Below, piece after piece: positions 7,995 through 16,837 of a stretch of 64,000 nucleotides of DNA (positions are counted from its first letter, which is position 1; the number at the start of each line of letters is the position of its first letter). This stretch comes from Sphingomonas sp. TDK1 (GTDB lineage Bacteria > Pseudomonadota > Alphaproteobacteria > Sphingomonadales > Sphingomonadaceae). The stretch lies in assembly GCF_001650735.1 (NCBI RefSeq), contig NZ_LXVY01000003.1:248001-312000 (forward strand), written 5' to 3'. The position numbers and the translations under genes were made by a program. The notes under the pieces were generated by a model. That model worked only from the letters and a program-made list of their open reading frames with translations. It did no database searches and had not been told where the DNA came from.

Positions 7995-9230
7995 ATGCGG
8001 GGACTGAACATTGCTGTTGCCGGCTGTGGGCCATGCGGATTGGCGGTCGCGCTGTTGCTTGACCGCAGTGGCCATCAGGTCACCCTGTTCGAGCGATTCG
8101 AGACGCCAAAGCCCCTTGGCTCCGGGCTGATGTTGCAGCCGACGGGAATGGCAGTTCTCGGCAAACTCGGCTTGCTGGATGCCGCTTTGGCACGCGGCGC
8201 GCGGGTAGATCGGTTGTTCGGCAAAGCGGGCAAGCGGGTGGTCCTTGACGTGCAATATGCGGCGCTGGGTCGTCCCGGCACTTTTGGTATCGGCATCCAC
8301 CGCGCCAGCCTGTTCGCGATCCTGCACGAGGCCGTTTTACGATCGGGAATACCGATCCATTCCGGCCGCGCTCTGGCTGGCAGTGTGCTGGTGGGGGAAA
8401 AGCGCGCGCTGTGCTTTGCCGATGGTCAGACGAGTGTCCCGTTTGATCTTGTCGTCGACGCGCTGGGGACGCGGACGCCGTTGGCGCCGCCCACTGGCCG
8501 AGCACTGCGGTATGGAGCGCTATGGGCCAGCCTCGACTGGCCTTCGGGGGCGACCTTTGATCCGCATAGCCTGGCGCAGCGCTATGCGCGGGCGAGCAAA
8601 ATGGCAGGCGTTCTTCCGATCGGCGTGCCACCGGGCGCGACGACGCCAAAGGCGGCTTTTTTCTGGTCGCTCAGGGTGGACCGACTGGAGGCATGGCGGG
8701 CGGCTGGATTGGCGACATGGAAGGCCGAGGTAACCGCACTCTGGCCCGAATGTGCCACGCTGCTCGACCAAATCACCGACCCGCACCAGCTGACGTTCGC
8801 CCGCTATGCGCATCGAACCCTGGCCTCGCCAGCGGAGCCGGCGTTGGCGCATATCGGCGACGCCTGGCACTCCGCCAGCCCCCAGCTCGGGCAAGGCGCG
8901 AACATGGCATTACTGGACGCGTGGGCACTCGCGCAGGGGCTCAGCCAAGCGGGCGACATTGATGAAGGTGTGCGGCAGGGTATCCGCCTGCGTCGTCGCC
9001 ACGTCCTGACGTATCAATGGCTCACCGCGTTGTTCACGCCCGTCTATCAGTCCGACAGCCGATTGCTCCCCCTGGTCCGGGACCGTGTGGTAGGTCCGCT
9101 GGCGAAATTATGGCCAGTCACGGCGATCCAAGCATCCATGGTTAGTGGATTGGTTGGCAATCCGTTGAAGTCGCTGGGGCTGTGTGATGATGACCTTAAT
9201 GCCATCGTACCCTTGGCAGGTGCGCCTTAA
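7995..9230 (+). CDS. FAD-dependent monooxygenase (UbiH/PHBH-like)
   Basis: 411 aa. The dinucleotide-binding motif is at residues 9-14 (GCGPCG, in NIAVAGCGPCGLAVALLL) with an acidic residue ending the second strand (LFERF). The second FAD motif with the Gly-Asp pair is IGDAWHSASPQLGQGANMAL near residue 290. These define group A aromatic-ring monooxygenases and relatives. Substrate unknown. It stands alone, with debris on both sides. No strong ribosome site lies before the ATG, so the start is the most reasonable rather than proven. Confidence 0.85.
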   Translation: MRGLNIAVAGCGPCGLAVALLLDRSGHQVTLFERFETPKPLGSGLMLQPTGMAVLGKLGLLDAALARGARVDRLFGKAGKRVVLDVQYAALGRPGTFGIGIHRASLFAILHEAVLRSGIPIHSGRALAGSVLVGEKRALCFADGQTSVPFDLVVDALGTRTPLAPPTGRALRYGALWASLDWPSGATFDPHSLAQRYARASKMAGVLPIGVPPGATTPKAAFFWSLRVDRLEAWRAAGLATWKAEVTALWPECATLLDQITDPHQLTFARYAHRTLASPAEPALAHIGDAWHSASPQLGQGANMALLDAWALAQGLSQAGDIDEGVRQGIRLRRRHVLTYQWLTALFTPVYQSDSRLLPLVRDRVVGPLAKLWPVTAIQASMVSGLVGNPLKSLGLCDDDLNAIVPLAGAP

Positions 9231-9372
9231 TCCCCCCGATCTATCGGTGGCGACTGCCGGTGGAGGCCGGCGCTTTCGATCAACTCGCGCCGTTCGGGTT
9301 CGGTGGCAAAGATGTCGGCTCCCGCCGGAACCGACCATTGGGACGCGTAGCGCTTGAGACGCAGGATCTGGA
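9231..9372. other. Short unassigned stretch
   Basis: Nothing recognised. Together with the TetR remnant that follows, it separates the monooxygenase from the efflux locus. Confidence 0.4.
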
Positions 9373-9600
9373 TCAAGTGGTTGCTGTCCCGATGGGCGCC
9401 TCCGGGAGGGGCTGAAGAACTTCCAATACGCTCTCGTCGTCTTCGCTTGGAAGGCGTACCCTTAGTTGATTGTCGAGGGCCAGCATGACCAAGCCATGAA
9501 CAAAGGTCCAACATCCCATGGCATGCGCGGCTCTGTTGCTGGGTGTCGTCGCCAGCGAATCGTTGCGCAAGACGACATTGTTTACCGGACCTATATGTTC
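9373..9600 (-). pseudogene. Possible TetR-family C-terminal remnant
   Basis: The minus frame contains AHAMGCWTFVHGLVMLALDN followed by an acidic DDESVLEVLQPL. This resembles the WHG-type ligand-domain end of TetR regulators (AW-x-FVHGL-x-LA-x-D). No HTH domain is found upstream in any frame. The 200 bp beyond it (to 9825) show no gene. Confidence 0.45.
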
Positions 9601-9825
9601 GCAATTTTTATAACGGAGAAGTATCCGGCGTCCAAGCTCTATACGATCATTACCGGCGCGACGCGAACCCAGTTCCGGGCGCGCTTTTCCTCTCCCGTCG
9701 AGAATACGCGCTTCTCCGTGATGACCGGATACAAGCCGGCGGCGCACCATTCCGCCTAGACAACCGCCGGACGTCCGGTTTCGACAGAGGCGCGCGATCC
9801 GCTCCGACCCGCTCATTGGCGCATA

Positions 9826-10419
9826 TCAACAATAGTTGGCGGGCAGGCCGATCCGACGCTTCAGCTGGTCCCTCGATGCTCGCAAGGCGACCCCCGCCGC
9901 ATCGTCATCGAGCGTGCGTGCCAATGTCATCGCGCCCACCATTTCGGCCAGGACGGAGGCTGCCAGGGACTCGGGCTCAGGCGACCCGAACGCCGCCAGG
10001 CTCTTTGCCAACGCGGCGCGAAACGCATGGATGCCGTCCGAGAAGCGTTGCCGCGCCGCGGCGGGCATCCGGCTTGCTTCGCCCCCGAGGCTCGGGAGCG
10101 GGCAGCCCCGATCGGTGCGCGCCCGCGTCTTTTCCGAAAGATAATAGTCGATGAGCTCGGACAGGCCCTTGGCCGCCTCGTTCCCGGCGAGATGGCGCTT
10201 CAGCACGAAATCGCTGTCTTGAAACATCCTGTCGACGGCATGTGCCACCAGATCGTCGCGATTCTCGAAATGGGCGTAGAAGCCGCCATGCGTCAGGCCC
10301 GCGCGCTTCATCAGCGCGGCAACGCCGATTCCGTCCGCGCCCTTTTCGCGCATGGCCTTCGCCGCCTCATCGAGGATGCGCGCGCGGGTGCGCGCCTTGG
10401 GGGTCATTGCTTCGCTCAT
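9826..10419 (-). CDS. TetR-family transcriptional regulator
   Basis: 197 aa. The N-terminal HTH is clear (RARILDEAAKAMREKGADGI, then MKRAGLTHGGFYAHFENRD). The C-terminal part has the CPLPSLGGE stretch of the AcrR/YcnC-like group. ATG 10419 is chosen because GAGGAG lies 5 nt upstream and the codon overlaps the stop of the preceding nodT gene by one base (TGATG). It closes the operon emrB-nodT-tetR and most likely represses it, and the divergent emrA, through the tandem palindromes at 13473-13509. Confidence 0.92.
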   Translation of the reverse strand: MSEAMTPKARTRARILDEAAKAMREKGADGIGVAALMKRAGLTHGGFYAHFENRDDLVAHAVDRMFQDSDFVLKRHLAGNEAAKGLSELIDYYLSEKTRARTDRGCPLPSLGGEASRMPAAARQRFSDGIHAFRAALAKSLAAFGSPEPESLAASVLAEMVGAMTLARTLDDDAAGVALRASRDQLKRRIGLPANYC

Positions 10420-11822
10420 CAGCTCCTCGTTTGCCATCCTCCGCCCAATGCACGAGCGGCCGCGACGGATGCGCGGGCGGCCTCCGCGCGCGCAGCGGCG
10501 AGGCGGTCGGTCGCCTCCAGCAGTGCGCGGTCCGCATCGAGCACGTCGACCAGCGACAGCGCACCGCCCGCATAGCCCTGCCGCGCCTGGTCGCGGGAGC
10601 GGGTAAGCGATGTGACCTGTTCTTCGCGCAAGGTGATTTCGGTTCGTGTTTCGGCAAGGCGGACGATGGCGGTTTCCACCTCTTCGCTGGCCCTTAGCAC
10701 CGCGCCGCGAAACTGCGCCAGTGCCTCCGCCTCCTGGCCGCGGGCCTGCGCCACCTCGGCATCGACGCGGCCGAAGTCGAACAAGCGCCACCGCAGCCCC
10801 GCCCCGCCGCTCGCCTGCAGCCCGGTGCCGGTGAACAGGCCGCCGGTGCCGATGCTGGCGAAGCCGAGAAGGCCGTTCAGCGCGAGGTGCGGGTAATAAT
10901 CGGCGAGCGCCACCCCGATCCGCGCATTGCTGGCGGCGAGGCGGCGTTCGGCGGCGACGAGATCGGGTCGGCGGCGCATGAGCTCGCTTGGGATGGCGCT
11001 GCCGCTGGGATTTGGTGCATCGGGTACCGGCTGCGCGGTCGCCAGATGCAGCGGGTCCGATCCCGCTTGGCGTCCGGTCAGCACGTCGAGGCGGTGGATC
11101 TGGCCGGCGATTGCGGCGCGGAGCGGCGCGAGGCTGGCCTCGATGCCGGCGCTTTCGCCCAGCACGCGGTGCTGTTCGCGCTCAGCGACCAGCCCCTGGT
11201 CGGCCTGCTGGCGGACCAGCGCGGCGAGCTTCCGCTCGGTCTCCAGCTGCTGTGCGACGACGGCGTACCGCGCTTGCAGCCCGCGGAGCTGGAGATAGGC
11301 GTCGGCCGTTTCCGACGCGATGCTCAGCCGCACCCCGTTGGCGCTTGCAGCGGCGGCGGCAAAATCGGCGCGGGCCGCCTCGCGCCCGCGTCGCAGACCC
11401 CCGAACAGGTCAAGCTCCCAGGATGCCTGCGGTCCGACCGTGTAGAGCGAATAGTCGCGCGGCAGATCCAGGCGGTTCGCCACCGCGCCGACAGGGGTGC
11501 GCAACGACTGGCGGGTGCGCTCGCCCGATGCGGCGAGATCGATCTGGGGCAGGAGGGCCGCGCCGCTCGCACCCGCGACCGCGCGGGCCTGATCGACCCG
11601 TGCGGCGGCGGCGGCGACGTCGAGATTCTGCGCCAGCGCCGTTTCCACCAGCGTATCGAGGACCGGATCGCCGAAGCGACGCCACCACTGCGCGTCGGAC
11701 TCGGCGATGGGCAGTGGTGCGTGATAGGTGGCGGACAGCGCAATCTCGGGGCGGGCATAGTCCCGGCCGGCGGCGCAGCCGCACAGCGTGGCGAGGGCGA
11801 GCAGGGCGGGGGCAAGGCGCAT
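10419..11822 (-). CDS. nodT: NodT-family outer-membrane efflux lipoprotein
   Basis: 467 aa. Signal peptide with a lipobox (LATLCGC, Cys16), then DYARPEI, the usual beginning of NodT/OprM channels. Two repeats of the TolC-like helical barrel follow (DTLVETALAQNLDVAAAAAR; EEVETAIVRLAE). Forms the outer-membrane exit duct for the EmrA/EmrB pump. 12 bp downstream of emrB and coupled to tetR. Confidence 0.93.
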   Translation of the reverse strand: MRLAPALLALATLCGCAAGRDYARPEIALSATYHAPLPIAESDAQWWRRFGDPVLDTLVETALAQNLDVAAAAARVDQARAVAGASGAALLPQIDLAASGERTRQSLRTPVGAVANRLDLPRDYSLYTVGPQASWELDLFGGLRRGREAARADFAAAAASANGVRLSIASETADAYLQLRGLQARYAVVAQQLETERKLAALVRQQADQGLVAEREQHRVLGESAGIEASLAPLRAAIAGQIHRLDVLTGRQAGSDPLHLATAQPVPDAPNPSGSAIPSELMRRRPDLVAAERRLAASNARIGVALADYYPHLALNGLLGFASIGTGGLFTGTGLQASGGAGLRWRLFDFGRVDAEVAQARGQEAEALAQFRGAVLRASEEVETAIVRLAETRTEITLREEQVTSLTRSRDQARQGYAGGALSLVDVLDADRALLEATDRLAAARAEAARASVAAARALGGGWQTRS

Positions 11823-11834
11823 GGCGCGGACTCC

Positions 11835-13436
11835 TCAGTGCGCCGCGTCGGGCGGCGGCGTGGCGGCGTTGGCGGGCGGGCGGCAGAAGGGCACCATCAC
11901 CAGCGCGGCGATGAACATCCAGGCAAGCAGCCGGAATACGTCGTCGAACGCGATCGTCAGTGCCTCGCGGCCCACCAACTGGGCGAACAGGCCCTGCGCC
12001 ATTGCGGCGGCTTCGCGCGGATCGGGGGCGATCTGGCCGAGACGGCGCGCGATCGTCGCCACGGCGTCGGTCGCGGCGCCGGGGTGCGTGCCGAGCGCCT
12101 CGCCCAGGCGCGTCGAGGCGATGCGGGCATGGTCGCGCAGCAGCGTGTTGACGACGGCGATGCCGATCGCCCCGCCCAGGTTGCGCATCAGGTTGAACAG
12201 GCCCGAGGCATAGCGCAGCTCCGTCGGCGGGAAACCGGCCAGCGCCATGTTCACGCTGGGGACGATGCACAGCATCAGCGCCAGCCCGCGTATCGCCTGG
12301 GGGACGAAGAACTCCCAGAAGCCCCAGGCGCTCGTCATGCCGGAGGTGAGCCACAGGCTCCAGGCGAACAGCGACAGCCCGACGGTGATCATCCAGCGCA
12401 TGTCGACCCGCTGGCTCAGATAGGCGCTGATGACGACGCTGAGCAGCTGGGTAACCCCCACCACGAACACCGTGGTGCCGATCTGGAGCGCCTCATAGCC
12501 GCGGATCCGGGCGAGATAGACCGGTACCAGATAGATGGCCGAATACATGCCGATGCCGATCACGAAGTTGAAAGTGCAGGCAAAGGCGAAGGTCGGGCGG
12601 CGGAAGGGTTGTAGGCGCACCAGCGGGTTGGTCGAGCGGAACGAGCGTTCGAGGAACAGCGCGAACGCCACCGCCGAGCACCACGCCGCCACGGCGATCC
12701 CCGGATCGCCGAACCAGTCGTTTCGTGGGCCTTCCTCCAGCACATATTCGAGCCCGGCCAGGAACACTGCCATCGCGATGAAATGGCTCCAGTCGATCCG
12801 CGCGAACATCGACGGCGTCGCGCGGTCGATGCGCAGGATCTGCGAAGCGAGCAGCGTCACGATCACGCCGGGCAGGATGTTGATGAAGAACAGCCAGCGC
12901 CAGTCGAGCGCCTGGGTAATCGCGCCGCCTGCGCTCGGCCCGAGCGTCGGGGCCAGTACGCTGACTGTGCCGAGGATCGCCGGGATCAGCGCGCGCTGCT
13001 TGCCCGAGAAAATGGTGAAGCCGACGGCGAAGACCAACGGCACCATCGCGCCGCCGGTGAATCCCTGCAGCGCGCGGAAGGCGATCATCGATTCCATGTT
13101 CCACGACAGCCCGCACATCAGGCTCGAGAAGGTGAACATGCCGGCCGAGAGCACGAACAGCCACCGTGTCGACATCGCGCCCGCAAGATAGCCGGACAGC
13201 GGAATCATCACGAGTTCGGCCATCAGATAGGCGGTCTGCACCCAGCTGACTTCATCCGGACCGGCGGCGAGCCCCGCCTGCACATCGCTGAGGGACGCGG
13301 AAACGATCTGGATGTCGAACAGCGCCATGAATTGGCCGAACGCCATTACGCCGAAGATCAGGAACTTGCGCACGGTCGGCATGGCCGACGGGTTGGCCGA
13401 CCAGTCCTGACCCAATGCCTGCAACCACCCGGCCAA
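11835..13436 (-). CDS. emrB: DHA2-family MFS drug exporter (EmrB-like)
   Basis: 533 aa with about 14 membrane segments, the DHA2 layout. The family motif C is present (LAPTLGPSAGGAI), as is the N-terminal FMALFDIQIVSASLSDVQ pattern. Exports hydrophobic compounds by proton antiport together with EmrA and NodT. The start is TTG 13436, supported by AAAGGA six bases upstream; an internal ATG at 13382 has no such site. Divergent from emrA, with 103 bp between them. Confidence 0.93.
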   Translation of the reverse strand: MAGWLQALGQDWSANPSAMPTVRKFLIFGVMAFGQFMALFDIQIVSASLSDVQAGLAAGPDEVSWVQTAYLMAELVMIPLSGYLAGAMSTRWLFVLSAGMFTFSSLMCGLSWNMESMIAFRALQGFTGGAMVPLVFAVGFTIFSGKQRALIPAILGTVSVLAPTLGPSAGGAITQALDWRWLFFINILPGVIVTLLASQILRIDRATPSMFARIDWSHFIAMAVFLAGLEYVLEEGPRNDWFGDPGIAVAAWCSAVAFALFLERSFRSTNPLVRLQPFRRPTFAFACTFNFVIGIGMYSAIYLVPVYLARIRGYEALQIGTTVFVVGVTQLLSVVISAYLSQRVDMRWMITVGLSLFAWSLWLTSGMTSAWGFWEFFVPQAIRGLALMLCIVPSVNMALAGFPPTELRYASGLFNLMRNLGGAIGIAVVNTLLRDHARIASTRLGEALGTHPGAATDAVATIARRLGQIAPDPREAAAMAQGLFAQLVGREALTIAFDDVFRLLAWMFIAALVMVPFCRPPANAATPPPDAAH

Positions 13437-13472
13437 CCCGCTTCCTTTCGAACCAGCAATTTCGGACTCGAC

Positions 13473-13509
13473 ATATGATGACTGTCATATAATATGATGC
13501 ACGTCATAT
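13473..13509. promoter_or_regulatory. Two tandem TetR-type operators
   Basis: The palindrome ATATGA-N6-TCATAT occurs twice, at 13473-13490 and 13492-13509, 19 bp apart centre to centre (about two helical turns). It sits in the divergent emrB/emrA promoter region. The symmetry and location fit binding by the TetR protein at 9826-10419, giving coordinated control of both arms of the efflux locus. Confidence 0.8.
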
Positions 13510-13539
13510 AGACAAGGCATTTCTGCAAGGAGGCGCCCA

Positions 13540-14706
13540 GTGAGCGCGGAACCGATCGGGGAACAGGTGGTGGAACTGCGACGACCGGTCGACGCGAGCG
13601 GGCCGGCGGAAACGTCGTCGGTGCCGACCGCACCGCCGCGACGCCGCCGGCCCGCTCGGCGCGCGATCTTCGTATCGACGCTGGCACTGGCGGTTGCGGG
13701 CGGCGGCGCGCTGTGGATCACGGCGCGGCCCTCCGTCGAGGCGACCGACGACGCCTATGTCGCGGCCGATTCGACCACCGTTGCGCCCAAGGTCCGCGGG
13801 CTGGTCGGCGCGGTGTATGTGCGCGACAATCAGGTCGTGCATGCCGGCGACCCGCTGGTACGGATCGACCCCGAGGAGTTCGATGCCAAGGCGGCGAGCG
13901 CCCGCGCTGACCTGGCCGATGCCGATGCCAACATCGCTTCGGCACGCGCCGCGCTCGCCAGCCTCGATGCGGAGGAGCGGCTCGCTGCCGCGCAGGTGGC
14001 CGCCGCGCGTACGACCATTCGTTCGACCGCCGCCGAGGCGGCGCGCGCCGAAGCCGATGGCCGCCGCTATGATGCGCTGGTCGCGACCGGGGCGGTCGCC
14101 ACCCGCGATGCCGAGACCTACCGCACCAAAGCTATCGGGGGTGCCCAGGAAGCTGCGAAGGCGCAGGCGTTGCTCGCCGTGTCGCAGCAGCAGGCGGCGG
14201 TCACGGCGGCACGGCGCCCCGGCCTGATGGCCGCGCTCGAACAGGCCCAGGCCGCGCGACTGCGCGCCGTCGCCGCGCTCGATCTCGCCCGGCAGGATCA
14301 GGGGCATGCGCTGATCCGCGCGGCGGTGGACGGCGTGGTGGGCAACCGGCAGGTACGGGTCGGGGACTATGTCCAGCCCGGCTCGCGGCTGCTGACGCTG
14401 GTGCCGATGCACGCGCTCTACGTCACCGCGAACTTCAAGGAGACGCAGACCCGCGACATGCGCGTGGGCCAGCGCGCGACCATCCGCGTCGATGCGCTCG
14501 ACCATCCGCTGACCGGCCGCGTCGAGAGCTTCGCGCCGGGCACCGGCGCCAGCTTCTCGCTGCTGCCGTTCGAACCCGGCACCGGCAATTTCACCAAGAT
14601 CGTCCAGCGCGTGCCGGTGCGCATCCGCTTCGATCCCGGCCAGGCCATCGACCAGGCGCTGCGCCCCGGCCTCTCCGTCACCGCCAAGGTGCGGCTGTCC
14701 CACTGA
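13540..14706 (+). CDS. emrA: EmrA-type membrane fusion protein (HlyD family)
   Basis: 388 aa. GTG start 7 nt after AAGGAGG (13527-13533). One membrane segment at about residues 46-66 (IFVSTLALAVAGGGALW). The periplasmic part begins with ATDDAYVAADSTTVAPKVRG, the EmrA lipoyl-like domain, then has a coiled-coil hairpin rich in Ala, Arg and Glu and the second lipoyl half (VDGVVGNRQVRVGDYVQPGS). Bridges EmrB to NodT. An SDR gene follows after 24 bp. Confidence 0.93.
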   Translation: MSAEPIGEQVVELRRPVDASGPAETSSVPTAPPRRRRPARRAIFVSTLALAVAGGGALWITARPSVEATDDAYVAADSTTVAPKVRGLVGAVYVRDNQVVHAGDPLVRIDPEEFDAKAASARADLADADANIASARAALASLDAEERLAAAQVAAARTTIRSTAAEAARAEADGRRYDALVATGAVATRDAETYRTKAIGGAQEAAKAQALLAVSQQQAAVTAARRPGLMAALEQAQAARLRAVAALDLARQDQGHALIRAAVDGVVGNRQVRVGDYVQPGSRLLTLVPMHALYVTANFKETQTRDMRVGQRATIRVDALDHPLTGRVESFAPGTGASFSLLPFEPGTGNFTKIVQRVPVRIRFDPGQAIDQALRPGLSVTAKVRLSH

Positions 14707-14730
14707 CCCCCCCCATCAAGGAGAATGGCA

Positions 14731-15537
14731 ATGTCCCAAGGAACTGCGCTCATCACCGGCGCCTCGACCGGCATCGGCGCGATCTATGCCGATCGCCTTG
14801 CCCATCGCGGCTATGACCTCATCCTCGTCGCGCGCGACGTCGCGCGGCTCGACGCTCTCGCCACCCGGCTGCGCGCGGATGCTGGCGTCCGCGTCGACGT
14901 GCTGCCTGCCGACCTGAGCGACCGCGCCCAGCTGGCCCAGGTGGAGGCACGCATCGCCGATGACGAGACGCTGACCCTGCTCGTCAACAATGCCGGCATT
15001 TCGCTGGAGGGCACGCTGATCGACACGCCGGTGGCGACGATCGAGCAGCTGATCGCGATCAACGTCACCGCGCCGACGCTGCTGGCCGGGGCCGCGGTGC
15101 GCGCGTTCGCGCCGCGCGGAAAGGGCGGGATCATCAACCTGTCGTCGGTGCTGGCGCTCGCGCCCGAGATGTTCGACAGCACCTATAGCGCCACCAAGGC
15201 TTTCCTGCTCAACCTTACGCAGGGCCTCGCCAAGGAAGTCGGCGACAAGGGCATACGCGTCCAGGCGGTGCTGCCGGGTGCGACCCGCACCGAGATCTGG
15301 GCGCGCTCGGGCAAGGACGTCGATGCCTTTCCGGCTGAATGGGTGATGGACGCGGGCGACCTGGTCGACGCCGCGCTGGTCGGTTTCGACCGGGGTGAGA
15401 CGGTCACCATCCCGCCGCTGGCGGACGAGGGCAGGTGGCAGGCGATGCAGGAGGCGCGGCTTGCGATGGCGTCCGAGCTCTCCCGCCGCGAGGTGGCACC
15501 GCGCTATCGCGTCGCTGCGGAGACCGTAGCGGCCTGA
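14731..15537 (+). CDS. SDR-family oxidoreductase
   Basis: 268 aa. TGASTGIG at residues 9-16, NNAGI at 86-90, catalytic Ser139, Tyr152 and Lys156 (SSV, YSATK). The second ATG (14731) is preferred over 14725 because AAGGAG at 14718-14723 is only one base from the first but 7 from the second. Likely cotranscribed with emrA and therefore under TetR control. Substrate unknown; the pairing with an efflux pump suggests chemical modification of the compound the TetR protein senses. Confidence 0.88.
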   Translation: MSQGTALITGASTGIGAIYADRLAHRGYDLILVARDVARLDALATRLRADAGVRVDVLPADLSDRAQLAQVEARIADDETLTLLVNNAGISLEGTLIDTPVATIEQLIAINVTAPTLLAGAAVRAFAPRGKGGIINLSSVLALAPEMFDSTYSATKAFLLNLTQGLAKEVGDKGIRVQAVLPGATRTEIWARSGKDVDAFPAEWVMDAGDLVDAALVGFDRGETVTIPPLADEGRWQAMQEARLAMASELSRREVAPRYRVAAETVAA

Positions 15538-15548
15538 GACCAGGGATC

Positions 15549-15587
15549 GCAGCGGCCGGTTTGCGAACCTTACTGGCCGGCCGCTGC
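15549..15587 (+). terminator. Strong hairpin after the SDR gene
   Basis: A perfect 11-bp stem, GCAGCGGCCGG with CCGGCCGCTGC, and a 17-nt loop. The run after it is CAGTCTTTCAG, only weakly T-rich, so it is a possible terminator or attenuator between the efflux unit and the thiolase gene. Confidence 0.5.
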
Positions 15588-15621
15588 CAGTCTTTCAGAA
15601 ATGGATGATGGAGTGAAGGCA

Positions 15622-16806
15622 ATGGCGCGGAATATCGTGATCTGCGAGCCGGTCCGCACGGCGATCGGCACCTATGGAGGTTCGTTGAAGGACGTGCCGG
15701 CGACCGACCTCGGCGCTGCGGTCGTCCGCGAGACGCTGCGCCGCACGGGGATCGATCCGGCGCGCGTCGGGGCGGTCGTGCTTGGGAACGTCATCCAGGC
15801 CGGCAACCGCATGAACCCGGCCCGTCAGGCGGCGATCGGCGGCGGCCTGCCGGTCGCCGTCCCGGCGCTGACCGTCAACCGGGTGTGCGGATCGGGGGCG
15901 CAGGCCATTGTTTCCGCGGCGGACGACATCCTGCTCGGTCGTCACGCCTTCGCGATCGCCGGCGGGATGGAGAATATGGACCGCGCGCCCTATCTGATGG
16001 ACGGCGGTCGCTGGGGCTACCGGATGGGCCCGGCGGAGATCCACGACGCGATGCTGCGCGACGGTCTGGTTGACGCCTTTTCGGGCGAGCATTCGGGCTG
16101 GCATACCGAGGACCTGGCGCGCGAGGCGAAGATCGACCGCGAGGCGCAGGACGCCTGGGCGGCCCGTTCGCAGGCGCGATTCGCTGCCGCACAGGAAGCG
16201 GGGTATTTTGACGCCGAGCTCGTTGCCGTGGAGGTCGCCGGCCGGAAGGGCGTCACGCATTTCGATCGCGACGAGGCGCCGCGACCTGCGACGACGATCG
16301 AGGCGCTCGCGCGGCTGAAGCCCGCCTTCCGGCCCGACGGCACGATCACCGCGGGCAACGCGCCCGGCCTGAACAGCGGCGCGGCGGCGATGCTGGTTGC
16401 CGATCGGGCGGCGGCCGAGGCTTCCGGGCTGGCGCCGATCGGCCGCCTGGTCGCGCATGGCCTGTGCGCGATCGAGCCGGCGCGCTTCGGCATGGCGCCG
16501 GTGCCGGCGGTCGAGCAGGCGCTGGAGCGGGCGGGCTGGGCGCTGGGCGATGTCGAGCGCGTCGAGATCAACGAGGCCTTTGCCGTGGTGCCGCTGGCGG
16601 TCGCGCAGGGGCTCGGGCTGCCGCTCGACATCGTCAATGTCGAGGGCGGGGCAATCGCGCACGGCCACCCGATCGGCGCCACCGGCGCGGTGCTGGTCAC
16701 GCGCCTGCTGCATGCGATGCGGCGCGACGGCGTGCGGCGCGGCATCGTGACGCTGTGCATCGGCGGCGGTCAGGGCATCGCTCTGGCCTTGGAATCCGTC
16801 GAGTGA
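15622..16806 (+). CDS. Thiolase family protein (acetyl-CoA C-acyltransferase)
   Basis: 394 aa, full length. All three catalytic motifs are seen: the Cys nucleophile in TVNRVCGSGAQAIV (about residue 86), His in GGAIAHGHPIGATGA (about 350), and the second Cys in VTLCIGGGQGIALA near the end. NEAF is also present. Starts at ATG 15622 with GGAG 8 nt upstream; an ATG seven codons earlier lacks a site. It makes or splits 3-ketoacyl-CoA. It lies between the efflux/SDR unit and a broken monooxygenase, so its pathway is not clear. Confidence 0.92.
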   Translation: MARNIVICEPVRTAIGTYGGSLKDVPATDLGAAVVRETLRRTGIDPARVGAVVLGNVIQAGNRMNPARQAAIGGGLPVAVPALTVNRVCGSGAQAIVSAADDILLGRHAFAIAGGMENMDRAPYLMDGGRWGYRMGPAEIHDAMLRDGLVDAFSGEHSGWHTEDLAREAKIDREAQDAWAARSQARFAAAQEAGYFDAELVAVEVAGRKGVTHFDRDEAPRPATTIEALARLKPAFRPDGTITAGNAPGLNSGAAAMLVADRAAAEASGLAPIGRLVAHGLCAIEPARFGMAPVPAVEQALERAGWALGDVERVEINEAFAVVPLAVAQGLGLPLDIVNVEGGAIAHGHPIGATGAVLVTRLLHAMRRDGVRRGIVTLCIGGGQGIALALESVE

Positions 16807-16837
16807 CAATCGCCACTGCGCTCCGCATGGGCTGCGT

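Noticed and set aside
7706..8011. Minus-strand frame of 101 codons before the flavin monooxygenase
   Set aside because: No recognisable domain, no ribosome site, unusual composition; treated as non-coding.
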